A stretch of 64,000 nucleotides of DNA from Pseudomonas paracarnis (GTDB lineage Bacteria; Pseudomonadota; Gammaproteobacteria; Pseudomonadales; Pseudomonadaceae), in NCBI RefSeq assembly GCF_904063055.1, contig NZ_CAJFCN010000003.1:372001-436000 (forward strand), written 5' to 3'. The translations under genes and the position numbers were made by a program. The first letter of the stretch is position 1. Every line of letters starts with the position of its first letter. Of this stretch, positions 8,302 through 15,930 are shown one piece after another. The notes below the pieces were generated by a model. It was given only the letters and a program-made list of their open reading frames with translations. It did not search any database and was not told the DNA's origin.

Positions 8302-9261
8302 ATGGCCAGCCATTTACACCCCAAGCCCCAGGTCCGTCTCGACCGTGCCTTGTTCAAGGCCCGATCGAGGGAATCCTTGCTGATCATCGCCTACACCTTG
8401 AGCCTGTACCTGCTGCCACTCGCGCTGTTTGTGTGGGTGGCCAACACAGCCTCCACCCTGTGGACGCTGGTGTGTTTGCCATTGGTGGTATTGGCGGGAT
8501 ATGGGTTATTTCTGCAAGCGATCCTTGGGCATGAAGGCTTCCACTTCAACCTGAGCGCGAACCCCATGCGCAGTTGCTACCTGGGCATTGCTACCAGTTC
8601 GCTGCTGCCGGGGTTCTGTGTGACCGGTTACTTCGTCGACCATTGGCAACACCACCGGTACAGCAACAGCGCGAAAGACCCGGACTACCAGCTCTTTTCG
8701 CGTTATCACACACTGGCGAGCCGCATCACCCTGTCGCGCTTGATTGCCACCCTGCGTTATCTGCAGACCACCTGGCGCCTGGCGTTCGGGCCATTGGTCA
8801 ATCCTTCGGCGCTGCCGTTGAGTTCGGCGCAAGTGCAATGGCTGGCCCGCTGCAATATCGCCTGCCAGGTTGTATGGCTCAGCCTGTATGGGCTGGCTAT
8901 CTGGCTAGTCGACGGCCTGTTGTTGGGGTTTTCCTTGAGCCTGGCGGTGGCGTTCCTGCTGTCGGCGGTCAACGCTTATCAGGAACATGCTTTCGACACA
9001 GGCCATCTGTTGCCGCCAGCGCGTTCACGCACTTCGCGTCTCAACACCTGGCTGCACGCGGGCTCGAACTTTCACCTGGAACATCATTTTTACCCCGCGG
9101 TGCCTTGCTGGCGACTGCCCAAGGTACACCGTCAACTGCTGGAAGCGGGATGGTACGAAAGCCGGCAATACCTGCTGGAAAAGCACTTTGTGCGCTCCTT
9201 CCGGTACGCCACCGGTCGCCATCCTTATCGTACAAACACGGTAAACGACACACACCCTTAA
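8302..9261 (+). CDS. Membrane fatty-acid desaturase family protein
   Basis: This 319-residue integral membrane di-iron enzyme has the three histidine boxes of the FA_desaturase family: HEGFH at 77-81, HWQHH at 114-118 and HLEHH at 258-262. Hydrophobic stretches lie near residues 26-48, 52-75 and 185-218. Such enzymes desaturate, hydroxylate or otherwise oxidise lipid chains or related alkyl groups at the membrane. It starts ten bases after the SDR stop, so it belongs to the same operon. Together with the flavoprotein it suggests that the product has an unsaturated or oxidised alkyl portion. The electron donor is not encoded in the cluster. Substrate and position of attack cannot be inferred. 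Confidence 0.83.
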   Translation: MASHLHPKPQVRLDRALFKARSRESLLIIAYTLSLYLLPLALFVWVANTASTLWTLVCLPLVVLAGYGLFLQAILGHEGFHFNLSANPMRSCYLGIATSSLLPGFCVTGYFVDHWQHHRYSNSAKDPDYQLFSRYHTLASRITLSRLIATLRYLQTTWRLAFGPLVNPSALPLSSAQVQWLARCNIACQVVWLSLYGLAIWLVDGLLLGFSLSLAVAFLLSAVNAYQEHAFDTGHLLPPARSRTSRLNTWLHAGSNFHLEHHFYPAVPCWRLPKVHRQLLEAGWYESRQYLLEKHFVRSFRYATGRHPYRTNTVNDTHP

Positions 9262-9307
9262 TTTCCGATGGATTTTGGGCCTGACCCTTCAGGCCGCAGG
9301 AGCACGC

Positions 9308-10123
9308 ATGCCTTTTGATATCGACAGCCACATTGAAACCGAGCGCGAACAGCTGTTCAGTCACCCACTGTTCGGCAGTATCCGCAGCGTAGAAGATGTA
9401 CGCACCCTGATGGAGTTTCACGTGTTCGCCGTCTGGGACTTCATGACCTTGCTCAAGCGTATCCAGCGCGACCTCACGTGCGTGGAGTTGCCCTGGGTAC
9501 CGCCGGTCCACATCACCGCCGCGCGCCTGATCAACGAAATCGTGGTGGGTGAAGAGACCGACGAGCACCCCGCGGGCGGTTTTATCAGCCACCTGGACCT
9601 GTACCTCGCCGCCATGGATGAAATCGGCGCCGACAGCAGCGTATTCCGCTGCTTCCTGGCCGCCATCCAGGCCAAGGTGCCTCTGGCTAAGGCGCTCAAC
9701 GACGCGCAGATTCCGACGGCCGCCAAAGTGTTCATGTGCCAGACCCTCGATGTTGCACAACACGGCAGCACCGAAGCGGTCCTGGCGTACTTCTTCTTCG
9801 GGCGTGAAGACATTATCCCCGACATGTTTGGTCGCCTGCTGTCGCAATGGTCGGTCAGTGAACGCGATGTACCGATGCTCACGTATTACTTGAAGCGCCA
9901 CATCGAGATGGATGGTGACGATCACGGCCCGGCGGCCAAACGCATCATCGCCGAAATCGTCACCAGCCCCGCGCAACACCTGCACATGGTCGAGAGTGCG
10001 AAAACCGCAATCAACTCACGGATTGACCTGTGGAATGGCGTGCATCAGTTCCTGCTGGACAAGGCTCAGCCGACGGTGAGCCGTCCTGCGCGGGAGGTCC
10101 ACACCGTTTCTGAGCCTGCTTGA
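9308..10123 (+). CDS. DUF3050 family, heme-oxygenase-like di-iron oxidase candidate
   Basis: This 271-residue protein matches the DUF3050 family pattern: HVFAVWDFMTLLKR at 38-51, LTCVELPWVP at 56-65, LINEIVVGEETDE at 74-86, GREDIIPDMF at 165-174 and HIEMDGDDHGP at 198-208. The family belongs to the heme-oxygenase-like fold, some members of which are non-heme di-iron oxidases that cut or hydroxylate C-C and C-N bonds in natural products. Likely metal ligands are H38, one or more of E77/E82/E83, E167, H198, D202 and H206. ATG 9308 has AGGAG about 8 bases upstream; an upstream in-frame TTG at 9275 is unlikely. Its place between the desaturase and the exporter makes it the probable late oxidative step. 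The reaction is unknown. Confidence 0.75.
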   Translation: MPFDIDSHIETEREQLFSHPLFGSIRSVEDVRTLMEFHVFAVWDFMTLLKRIQRDLTCVELPWVPPVHITAARLINEIVVGEETDEHPAGGFISHLDLYLAAMDEIGADSSVFRCFLAAIQAKVPLAKALNDAQIPTAAKVFMCQTLDVAQHGSTEAVLAYFFFGREDIIPDMFGRLLSQWSVSERDVPMLTYYLKRHIEMDGDDHGPAAKRIIAEIVTSPAQHLHMVESAKTAINSRIDLWNGVHQFLLDKAQPTVSRPAREVHTVSEPA

Positions 10124-10152
10124 CCTCAACGCGCATCGACAGGGAGTACCAC

Positions 10153-11220
10153 ATGACCAAAGGCAAGTTGATAAAACTGACGCTGTGCGGCGTCGTGGTC
10201 GGCGGGTTGCTGATACTGGGCTGGCAGCGCTGGCAGTATTCCAGCACCTACGTGAGTACCGACAACGCCGAGCTCGACGGGGTGATCATCCCGGTACGAG
10301 CCAAGCTTTCGGGCGTGGTGATCAGTGTGCCGGTGGTGGACAACGTCAGGGTACAAAGCGGCGACCTGCTGTTTCAGATCCGCGACAGCGAGTACCGCTA
10401 TCAGTTGCAGCAGCGCGAAGCACAGTGGCAAGCATTGCTCGCCGCCGCCGGGCGCGCAGGCGTGCCCGGCGCGCTGGACAGTCAGGTGCTCGGCGCGGTG
10501 GCCATGCGCGAGGCCGCGCAGGCGGCCCTGGCTCAAGCAAGCGCCAACCTTGAGCAAGCGCGCAACGACTACCAGCGTGCCCGTCGCCTCGGCGCCCAAG
10601 GCGTGCTGAGCACCCAGGACCTGGAAGTGGCCAAGGCGCGTTTCGACGCCCTCAGCCACGCCCAGGGAGTGGCGCGCAGCAACGCCCAGGCCGCCGCTCA
10701 AAGTACCTTGGCCAACAAAGCCGAACTCAAGGTGCAGGACTATCGGATCGCGGCCGCGCAAGCTGAGCTGGAACAATCCAGGATCCAGCTCAACGACACC
10801 CGCCAGACCGCGCCGATGCGCAGCATTGTCTCGAAAAAAGAGGTGGAACCCGGCCAGTTTGTGGTCGCTGGCCAAAAGCTCATGAGCCTGATCGCCACCG
10901 ACGCACTGTGGATTACCGCCAACTTCAAGGAGACCCAGGTGGGCCGCGTGCGCGTGGGCCAGACTGCCCGCGTCACCGTGGACGCCTTCCCCGGGCACGC
11001 CTTCGACGGCGTCGTCGAAAGCCTGGCACCGGCTACCGGAGCCAAGTTCTCATTGCTGCCCCAGGAGAATGCCACGGGCAACTTCACCAAGGTGGTGCAG
11101 CGCGTGCAGGTGCGCATCGCGCTCCACGATGTGCCGGATGACTACAAGCCGCTGTTGAGCCCGGGCATGAGCGCGTTTGTCGAAGTGGCCGCACCTGACG
11201 ACGCCGGCCACACGCTATGA
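10153..11220 (+). CDS. EmrA/HlyD-type membrane-fusion (periplasmic adaptor) protein
   Basis: This 355-residue adaptor has an N-terminal membrane anchor (LIKLTLCGVVVGGLLILGW, about 5-23) and then the EmrA-type start YVSTDNAELDGVIIPVRAKLSG. A lipoyl-like half-motif, a long alpha-hairpin coiled coil (about 90-220, rich in Ala/Gln/Glu) and a beta-barrel part (LWITANFKETQVGRVRVGQ) follow. ATG 10153 has AGGGAG six bases upstream. The stop overlaps the EmrB-like transporter start by ATGA. With that transporter and the TolC-like protein it forms a complete tripartite exporter spanning both membranes. Its cotranscription with the enzymes points to export of the cluster product or to self-protection. 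Confidence 0.88.
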   Translation: MTKGKLIKLTLCGVVVGGLLILGWQRWQYSSTYVSTDNAELDGVIIPVRAKLSGVVISVPVVDNVRVQSGDLLFQIRDSEYRYQLQQREAQWQALLAAAGRAGVPGALDSQVLGAVAMREAAQAALAQASANLEQARNDYQRARRLGAQGVLSTQDLEVAKARFDALSHAQGVARSNAQAAAQSTLANKAELKVQDYRIAAAQAELEQSRIQLNDTRQTAPMRSIVSKKEVEPGQFVVAGQKLMSLIATDALWITANFKETQVGRVRVGQTARVTVDAFPGHAFDGVVESLAPATGAKFSLLPQENATGNFTKVVQRVQVRIALHDVPDDYKPLLSPGMSAFVEVAAPDDAGHTL

Positions 11221-12734
11221 AGTCGCCTTATCTGATTGCGCTGACCGTCACGCTGGTGTCGATGATGGAGCTGCTCGATGTCACCATCGTCAACGTAGCG
11301 ATTCCCAGCCTGATGGGCACCTACGGGGCGTCGGTGGATGAAATCTCCTGGGTCTCCACCGGTTATGTGGTGGCCAACGTGGTGATTCTGCCGGTCAGTG
11401 GCTGGCTGTCGGCGTGGTTCGGCCGGCGGACTTATTACCTGGTCTCTACCGCGCTGTTCGTGCTGGCATCGTTGGGTTGCGCGATGTCTGCCGAACTTTG
11501 GCAACTGGTCGCGTTCCGGGTGCTGCAAGGCCTGGCGGGCGGCGGGTTGCTGGGGATTTCCCAGGCAATCATCTACGACGTGTTCCCCAAGGAAAAGGTC
11601 AGCAGCGGCATGGCGCTTTACGGCGTGGGCGTGATGATGGGGCCCACCTTGGGTCCGACCGTCGGCGGCTACCTGATCGACACGTTGTCGTGGCATTGGA
11701 TCTTCCTGATCAACTTGCCGATCGGTGCCGTGGCCTTGTTGTTGTGCTGGCTGTGCATCAACGACTCGCCCAACGAACAAAAACCTTCCAGTGTCGACTA
11801 CAGCGGCTTTTGTTTGCTGGCGCTGGGCGTGGGCAGCCTGCAGATCCTGCTGGAGCGCGGCGAGCACTGGGACTGGATGGCGTCCAACTGGACCGTGGCC
11901 TGCCTGTTGCTCAGCAGCTTCAGCCTGGTGGGTTTCTTCTGGTGGGAGCGGCGTGTGGCCAACCCGATCGTCAACGTCGCGCTGTTCCAGAACCGCGAAT
12001 TCCTGATGGGGTGCATCTGCGCGTTCTGCGTGGGCTTCGGGCTGTACAGCACGTTGTTCATGGTGCCGCTGTTCTTGCAGACCCTGCTGGCGCAGAGCGC
12101 TTACCAGAGCGGGTTGGTGATTTTCCCCGGGGCGGTGGCCAGCGCCATCAGCACCTTGGTGATCGGCAAGCTGTCCCAGGAAAACAAGATCGACGAGCGT
12201 GTGTTCGTCACCCTGGGCATTGTCATGTACTGCTATGCGATGTTCCTGCACACCCAGTTCACTCTCGACAGTAACCCCGACTCGCTGTACTGGCCGTTGG
12301 TGATCCGCGGCCTGGGGCTGGGCATGATCTTCGTGCCGCTGACCAACCTGGCGATGCGTCGCCTGCCGCTGACATTGATCTCCGGCGCCTCAGGCGTACT
12401 CAACCTGATGCGCCAGTTGGGGGGCAGCGTGGGCATCGCCATCGCAGCCACCTTGCTCACACGGTTCTCCTGGGAACGCTATCGCCTGCTCTCCGAGCAT
12501 GTCACCGAATCGAGCCTGGTGGCCAGTGGTTGGGGAGGTGTGGAAACCGACCCGTTGTTTCTTTCCCTGGGCTTGGCGAGCCATCAACAAGCCCTGGCCC
12601 TGATGCCTTACCTGCAAGCGCGCGAACAAGGGCAAATGCTGGCGTTCAGCATGCTGTTCGGCACCTTGGGAGCGGTGATGGCCATCGGGATTCCCATGGT
12701 GCTGATGATGCGCAAAAGCCACATCAGTCGATAA
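11217..12734 (+). CDS. EmrB/QacA-type MFS drug exporter (DHA2, 14 TM)
   Basis: This 505-residue major-facilitator transporter is of the 14-helix DHA2 class. It shows the class signature LLDVTIVNVAIPSL near residues 19-32, WVSTGYVVANVVILPVSGWLS near 45-65, and motif C-like GPTLGPTVGGYL near 142-153. Length is normal for EmrB (about 510). The ATG overlaps the stop of the adaptor gene, and a TolC-like gene starts 22 bases after its stop. It is the proton-driven inner-membrane part of the dedicated exporter of the biosynthetic set. The export substrate is unknown and is presumed to be an amphipathic small molecule. Confidence 0.88.
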   Translation: MKSPYLIALTVTLVSMMELLDVTIVNVAIPSLMGTYGASVDEISWVSTGYVVANVVILPVSGWLSAWFGRRTYYLVSTALFVLASLGCAMSAELWQLVAFRVLQGLAGGGLLGISQAIIYDVFPKEKVSSGMALYGVGVMMGPTLGPTVGGYLIDTLSWHWIFLINLPIGAVALLLCWLCINDSPNEQKPSSVDYSGFCLLALGVGSLQILLERGEHWDWMASNWTVACLLLSSFSLVGFFWWERRVANPIVNVALFQNREFLMGCICAFCVGFGLYSTLFMVPLFLQTLLAQSAYQSGLVIFPGAVASAISTLVIGKLSQENKIDERVFVTLGIVMYCYAMFLHTQFTLDSNPDSLYWPLVIRGLGLGMIFVPLTNLAMRRLPLTLISGASGVLNLMRQLGGSVGIAIAATLLTRFSWERYRLLSEHVTESSLVASGWGGVETDPLFLSLGLASHQQALALMPYLQAREQGQMLAFSMLFGTLGAVMAIGIPMVLMMRKSHISR

Positions 12735-12756
12735 ATCTTTCAGTGGAGCACACCCC

Positions 12757-14100
12757 TTGCGTATTCCAGGCCTGCATCTGAACACCACCCCGCTGCTCAT
12801 GCCGCTGTATTGGCTGGCACTCGCCTGCGCGCCCACTCAGGTGTTGGCAGATGACTTGTACCAGCTGTACCAGAAGGCGTTGACCCACGACATGCAGTTC
12901 GCCGCCGCCCAGGCCCAGCAATTGGCCACGGCAGAAAAGGAACCGCAAAGCCGTGCCAACCTGCTACCGGACCTGTCTGTCACCGGCGGCGCGGCCTGGG
13001 TCGATGCCGAGGATTCCTCCGACTATCATCGCAATCGCAATAACACCAACGCCTACGCCGTGGTCCTCACACAGCCGCTGCTGCGTTGGCAGAATGTGAT
13101 CGCACACGACCAAAGCAAACTGTTGATCAGCGCCAGTGAACTGCACACCGAACAGGCGCGCCAAGCGCTGATGCTGCGCGTCGCCCGCGCTTATTTCGAC
13201 GTACTGCTCAATCAGGAACTGTTGAACACCCGCACGCAACAGCTACAAACCTTGCGCGAGAGCCAGACGCGCAGCCAGCGACTGCTGGCCGACGGCGCCA
13301 CCACCGCTAATGCGCTCGCCCAGGTGCAGGCCAAGTACGACCAGGCATTCGCCGAACAGGTGGCCGCCCGTGGCGCACTGGACATTGCCAACGAAACGCT
13401 CACCCAATTAACTGCCGCACAGGCAGGCCCGTGGTCAGGCAAAGAGCCGCAGTTCAGTGCCCCGGTGCCCGCTGCCATCGATGATTGGGCCACGACCGCG
13501 CAACAAGGCAACCTTGCCGTACAGGCGGCGCAGATTGCCCAGCGCCTGGCCGAAATGGACATCGACAAGGAACGGGCCGGCCATTTGCCGACCCTGGATC
13601 TGATCGCCGCCCATGGCCGCTTCGCCTCTGTCGGCGGTGATGTCTACGATGTGACGTTGCCGGAAAACCGCTATAACCAGACCGTGGTCGGGGTCAAACT
13701 GAGCGTTCCTCTCTACAGCGGTGGCCGCACCAGCAGTCGCGTGCGCGAAGCCCATGCACTGCAAAGCAAGGCGGCGGACGAAGTCGAAGATGCACGTCGC
13801 AACGCCGGGCTGAAGGCGCGCCAGGCTTACCTGCAAGTCACCAACGGCATGAGCCAATACCAGGCACTCAAGCAGGCCTTGAACTCTAGCCAGATCAACC
13901 TTGCCGCCGTGACCCACGGCTTCGAAGCCGGTTCCCGCATCAACACCGACGTGCTGGATGCCCAACAAAAAGTCACCGATACCCAGCAACGCCTGGCCCA
14001 ACAACGTTATGCGATCCTGATGGCCCAGTTGCACCTGTTGGCATCCACCGGCAACCTGAGCGACGCGCGCCTGCGGGATATCAGTCATACGCTGAACTGA
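12757..14100 (+). CDS. TolC-like outer-membrane efflux channel protein
   Basis: This 447-residue TolC-family protein has a signal peptide (APTQVLA before DDLYQLYQKAL) and two OEP repeats. SRANLLPDLSVTGGAAW, the beta-strand SGGRTSSRVREAHAL and the repeated coiled-coil helices are typical. The likely start is TTG at 12757: GGAG lies eight bases before it and the resulting N-terminus is a full signal peptide. The first in-frame ATG, 12799, would leave a short but possible signal. Together with the adaptor and EmrB-like genes it completes an envelope-spanning exporter. It is the last gene of the operon; an 87-bp gap precedes the next regulator. Confidence 0.86.
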   Translation: MRIPGLHLNTTPLLMPLYWLALACAPTQVLADDLYQLYQKALTHDMQFAAAQAQQLATAEKEPQSRANLLPDLSVTGGAAWVDAEDSSDYHRNRNNTNAYAVVLTQPLLRWQNVIAHDQSKLLISASELHTEQARQALMLRVARAYFDVLLNQELLNTRTQQLQTLRESQTRSQRLLADGATTANALAQVQAKYDQAFAEQVAARGALDIANETLTQLTAAQAGPWSGKEPQFSAPVPAAIDDWATTAQQGNLAVQAAQIAQRLAEMDIDKERAGHLPTLDLIAAHGRFASVGGDVYDVTLPENRYNQTVVGVKLSVPLYSGGRTSSRVREAHALQSKAADEVEDARRNAGLKARQAYLQVTNGMSQYQALKQALNSSQINLAAVTHGFEAGSRINTDVLDAQQKVTDTQQRLAQQRYAILMAQLHLLASTGNLSDARLRDISHTLN

Positions 14101-14187
14101 CGCACTGATCAGTAGTACGCTGACATTCGCTCAACGTGAGGGCTGATTTGGATTAAGCTTGGGCATCTCAAAAATGGAACACTGCCC

Positions 14188-15084
14188 ATGTTCGACCTCA
14201 ACGAACTCTTCCTCTACGCCAAGGTGGTCGAGCACGGCGGGTTTGCGGCGGCGGGTCGAGCGTTGAACCTGCCCAAATCGACCTTGAGCCGCAGGGTCAG
14301 CCAGCTTGAAGCCAGGCTGGGGGCACGGCTGATACAGCGTTCGACGCGCCAATTCCAGGTGACCGATATCGGCCATGCCTATTACCGCCATTGCGTGGCG
14401 ATGATTGCCGAAGCCGAGTCAGCAGAAGATGTGATTGCCTTCAACAAATCAGAGCCGCGGGGCGTGATCCGCTTGAGCTGCACCACCGCATTGCTCAACT
14501 ACTGGGTGGCGCCGATGCTCGCCCAATTCATGGCGCAATGCGCCAGCGTCGAACTGAACGTGAAGAGCTTCAACCGCAAGGTCGACATCATCAGCGAAGG
14601 CTATGACATGGCCTTGAACCTGTGTTTCCCACCGCTGGAAAGCAGTGAGCTGGTCATGAAGGTACTGGCTAAAAGTCCTCAGGTACTGGTGGCGAGCGCG
14701 ACTTTTTTGCAGGACGCTCCCCTGCCCTCGCTACCGGCTGACCTTGCCGGGCTGGCGACTATCCATTGGGGCAACCCGTTGCTTCAATACCTGTGGGACC
14801 TGACCGGGCCGGACGGCGCGACGGCCCAGGTCGCGCACACGCCGCGCCTGGTCAGTGATGACATGTCGACCCTGAAAAATGCAGCACTGGCGGGCGTGGG
14901 CATCGCCAACCTGCCCCAAGTCGTCGTGAAAGACGAGTTGGCCGATGGCCGCCTGATTGCCGTATTGCCTGAATGGCAACCCGCTGAAGGCGTGATCACC
15001 GCCGTGTTCCCCTCCAGGCGCGGGCTGATGCCGTCGGTGCGGTCCTTGATCGACTTTCTGGGCGATGCGTTCGAGGCGCCGTGA
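14188..15084 (+). CDS. LysR-family transcriptional regulator
   Basis: This 298-residue LTTR of the CrgA/DhcR-like group starts MFDLNELFLYAKVVEHGGFAAAG. The helix-turn-helix is ALNLPKSTLSRRVSQLEARLGARLIQR at residues 25-51. The effector domain includes GYDMALNLCF and the closing PSRRGLMPSVRSLIDFL. It lies 87 bp after the exporter on the same strand, so it may control the biosynthetic set or be cotranscribed with it. A weak ribosome site (TGGAA) precedes ATG 14188. The inducer is unknown. It is clearly distinct from the MexT-like gene (different effector domain and subgroup). Confidence 0.82.
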   Translation: MFDLNELFLYAKVVEHGGFAAAGRALNLPKSTLSRRVSQLEARLGARLIQRSTRQFQVTDIGHAYYRHCVAMIAEAESAEDVIAFNKSEPRGVIRLSCTTALLNYWVAPMLAQFMAQCASVELNVKSFNRKVDIISEGYDMALNLCFPPLESSELVMKVLAKSPQVLVASATFLQDAPLPSLPADLAGLATIHWGNPLLQYLWDLTGPDGATAQVAHTPRLVSDDMSTLKNAALAGVGIANLPQVVVKDELADGRLIAVLPEWQPAEGVITAVFPSRRGLMPSVRSLIDFLGDAFEAP

Positions 15085-15086
15085 TC

Positions 15087-15542
15087 TTAACTAGCCGCCG
15101 TTGCATGAACCAAAGCTAGGCCGGCTACATCATAGACCACACTGTCATATTCAAATGCCAGGTAAAATTGAGCCTGGATGGTATCTTTGTCACCGTCCTT
15201 GAATCTTTTTATATTCAATTTCCCACTGTCCGCCTTGATGAGCGACGGTAAAGCAAAAGTAGCATTAACACCTGCCTCATCCCTGCTTACGTCATGCTCG
15301 CCATCTTTTATAGGTGGCGGCATCTTGAAGGTGAGCAGCTCAAATCGCCCCGTCTCCTCTTCATTAAGGCTCCCACGAAGAATAAGAACGCCATCGTCCG
15401 ACTCATAATAGCGGAACTCTAATGCCCTCCAAAATTCCTCTACCATAGGAAAGGGAGGAGCAAACATGAAGTTAAAATAATCAGCGCCGACCTTTGAATT
15501 CTTCGCTGCGCCAGAAGACTCGCTGGGTTTAGTGTTATTCAT
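15087..15542 (-). CDS. Hypothetical protein, AT-richer than its neighbours
   Basis: This 151-residue protein (MNNTKPSESSGAAKN at the start, ALVHATAAS at the end) matches no family I recognise. It has no signal peptide or membrane segment. The middle is acidic and beta-like (FRYYESDDGVLILRGSLNEEE, then a KRFKDGDKD turn). AAGGA lies eight bases before the ATG at 15540-15542, which supports translation. Base and codon use look richer in A/T than the flanking genes. It sits at the right end of the block between mexT and mexE, facing the LysR gene, and its stop lies two bases past that gene's stop. The composition and position fit horizontally acquired DNA. The function is unknown. Confidence 0.6.
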   Translation of the reverse strand: MNNTKPSESSGAAKNSKVGADYFNFMFAPPFPMVEEFWRALEFRYYESDDGVLILRGSLNEEETGRFELLTFKMPPPIKDGEHDVSRDEAGVNATFALPSLIKADSGKLNIKRFKDGDKDTIQAQFYLAFEYDSVVYDVAGLALVHATAAS

Positions 15543-15830
15543 GGCTCAATTCCTTGAACTGATTGATTAATCTACGCTCGGCATTTCGAGAGCCCTCCGG
15601 GCATGAATATCAGCCTACGCAAACGCCATTAATCAAACTACTGTCAGACTTCTCAGTTGACATCTGCGCCATGTGATGCGCATTAGCTTCTGGCCGAATC
15701 AGCGACACCACTGCCCATCGATACCTACTCGGGCTGCATCCATGCATTCGCTGCAACAGTCTTTTGTCATCAATCACATTGATAGCTCCCTAACAAAAGC
15801 CCCATGCTAGAGGGCTGCCTCCGCGCTTAT
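15543..15830. other. Intergenic region before mexE
   Basis: About 390 bases separate the hypothetical gene from the mexE start. I see no coding frame with a ribosome site in it. It should hold the promoters of both divergent genes and, at its right end, a putative MexT box (separate entry). Locally it is AT-richer than the genes around it. Confidence 0.5.
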
Positions 15831-15854
15831 ATCATTCCGAATGATAGTTACCTT
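15831..15854 (+). promoter_or_regulatory. Putative MexT box before mexE
   Basis: The site reads ATCA-N5-AATGAT-N4-ACCTT, compared with the recalled MexT consensus ATCA-N5-GTCGAT-N4-ACYAT. Its left part is also a perfect inverted repeat ATCATT-CCG-AATGAT (15831-15845), as expected for a LysR-type T-N11-A site. It lies 77 bp before the proposed mexE start. With the site before mexS it suggests that the distant mexT still controls mexEF-oprN. Binding is inferred. Confidence 0.55.
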
Positions 15855-15930
15855 TGCTTCATTCGATTCGTGACCTAGCACCTCCCCGCGCATGATCCGC
15901 CCATCTCAAATACATTGGCGGATGCACCTC

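Noticed and set aside
3542..10123. Reading the cluster as a polyyne (protegencin-like) or 1-undecene locus because of the desaturase and heme-oxygenase-like gene
   Set aside because: Polyyne clusters need a fatty acyl-AMP ligase, ACP, thioesterase and several desaturases, none of which is present. The heme-oxygenase-like protein follows DUF3050 rather than UndA motifs.
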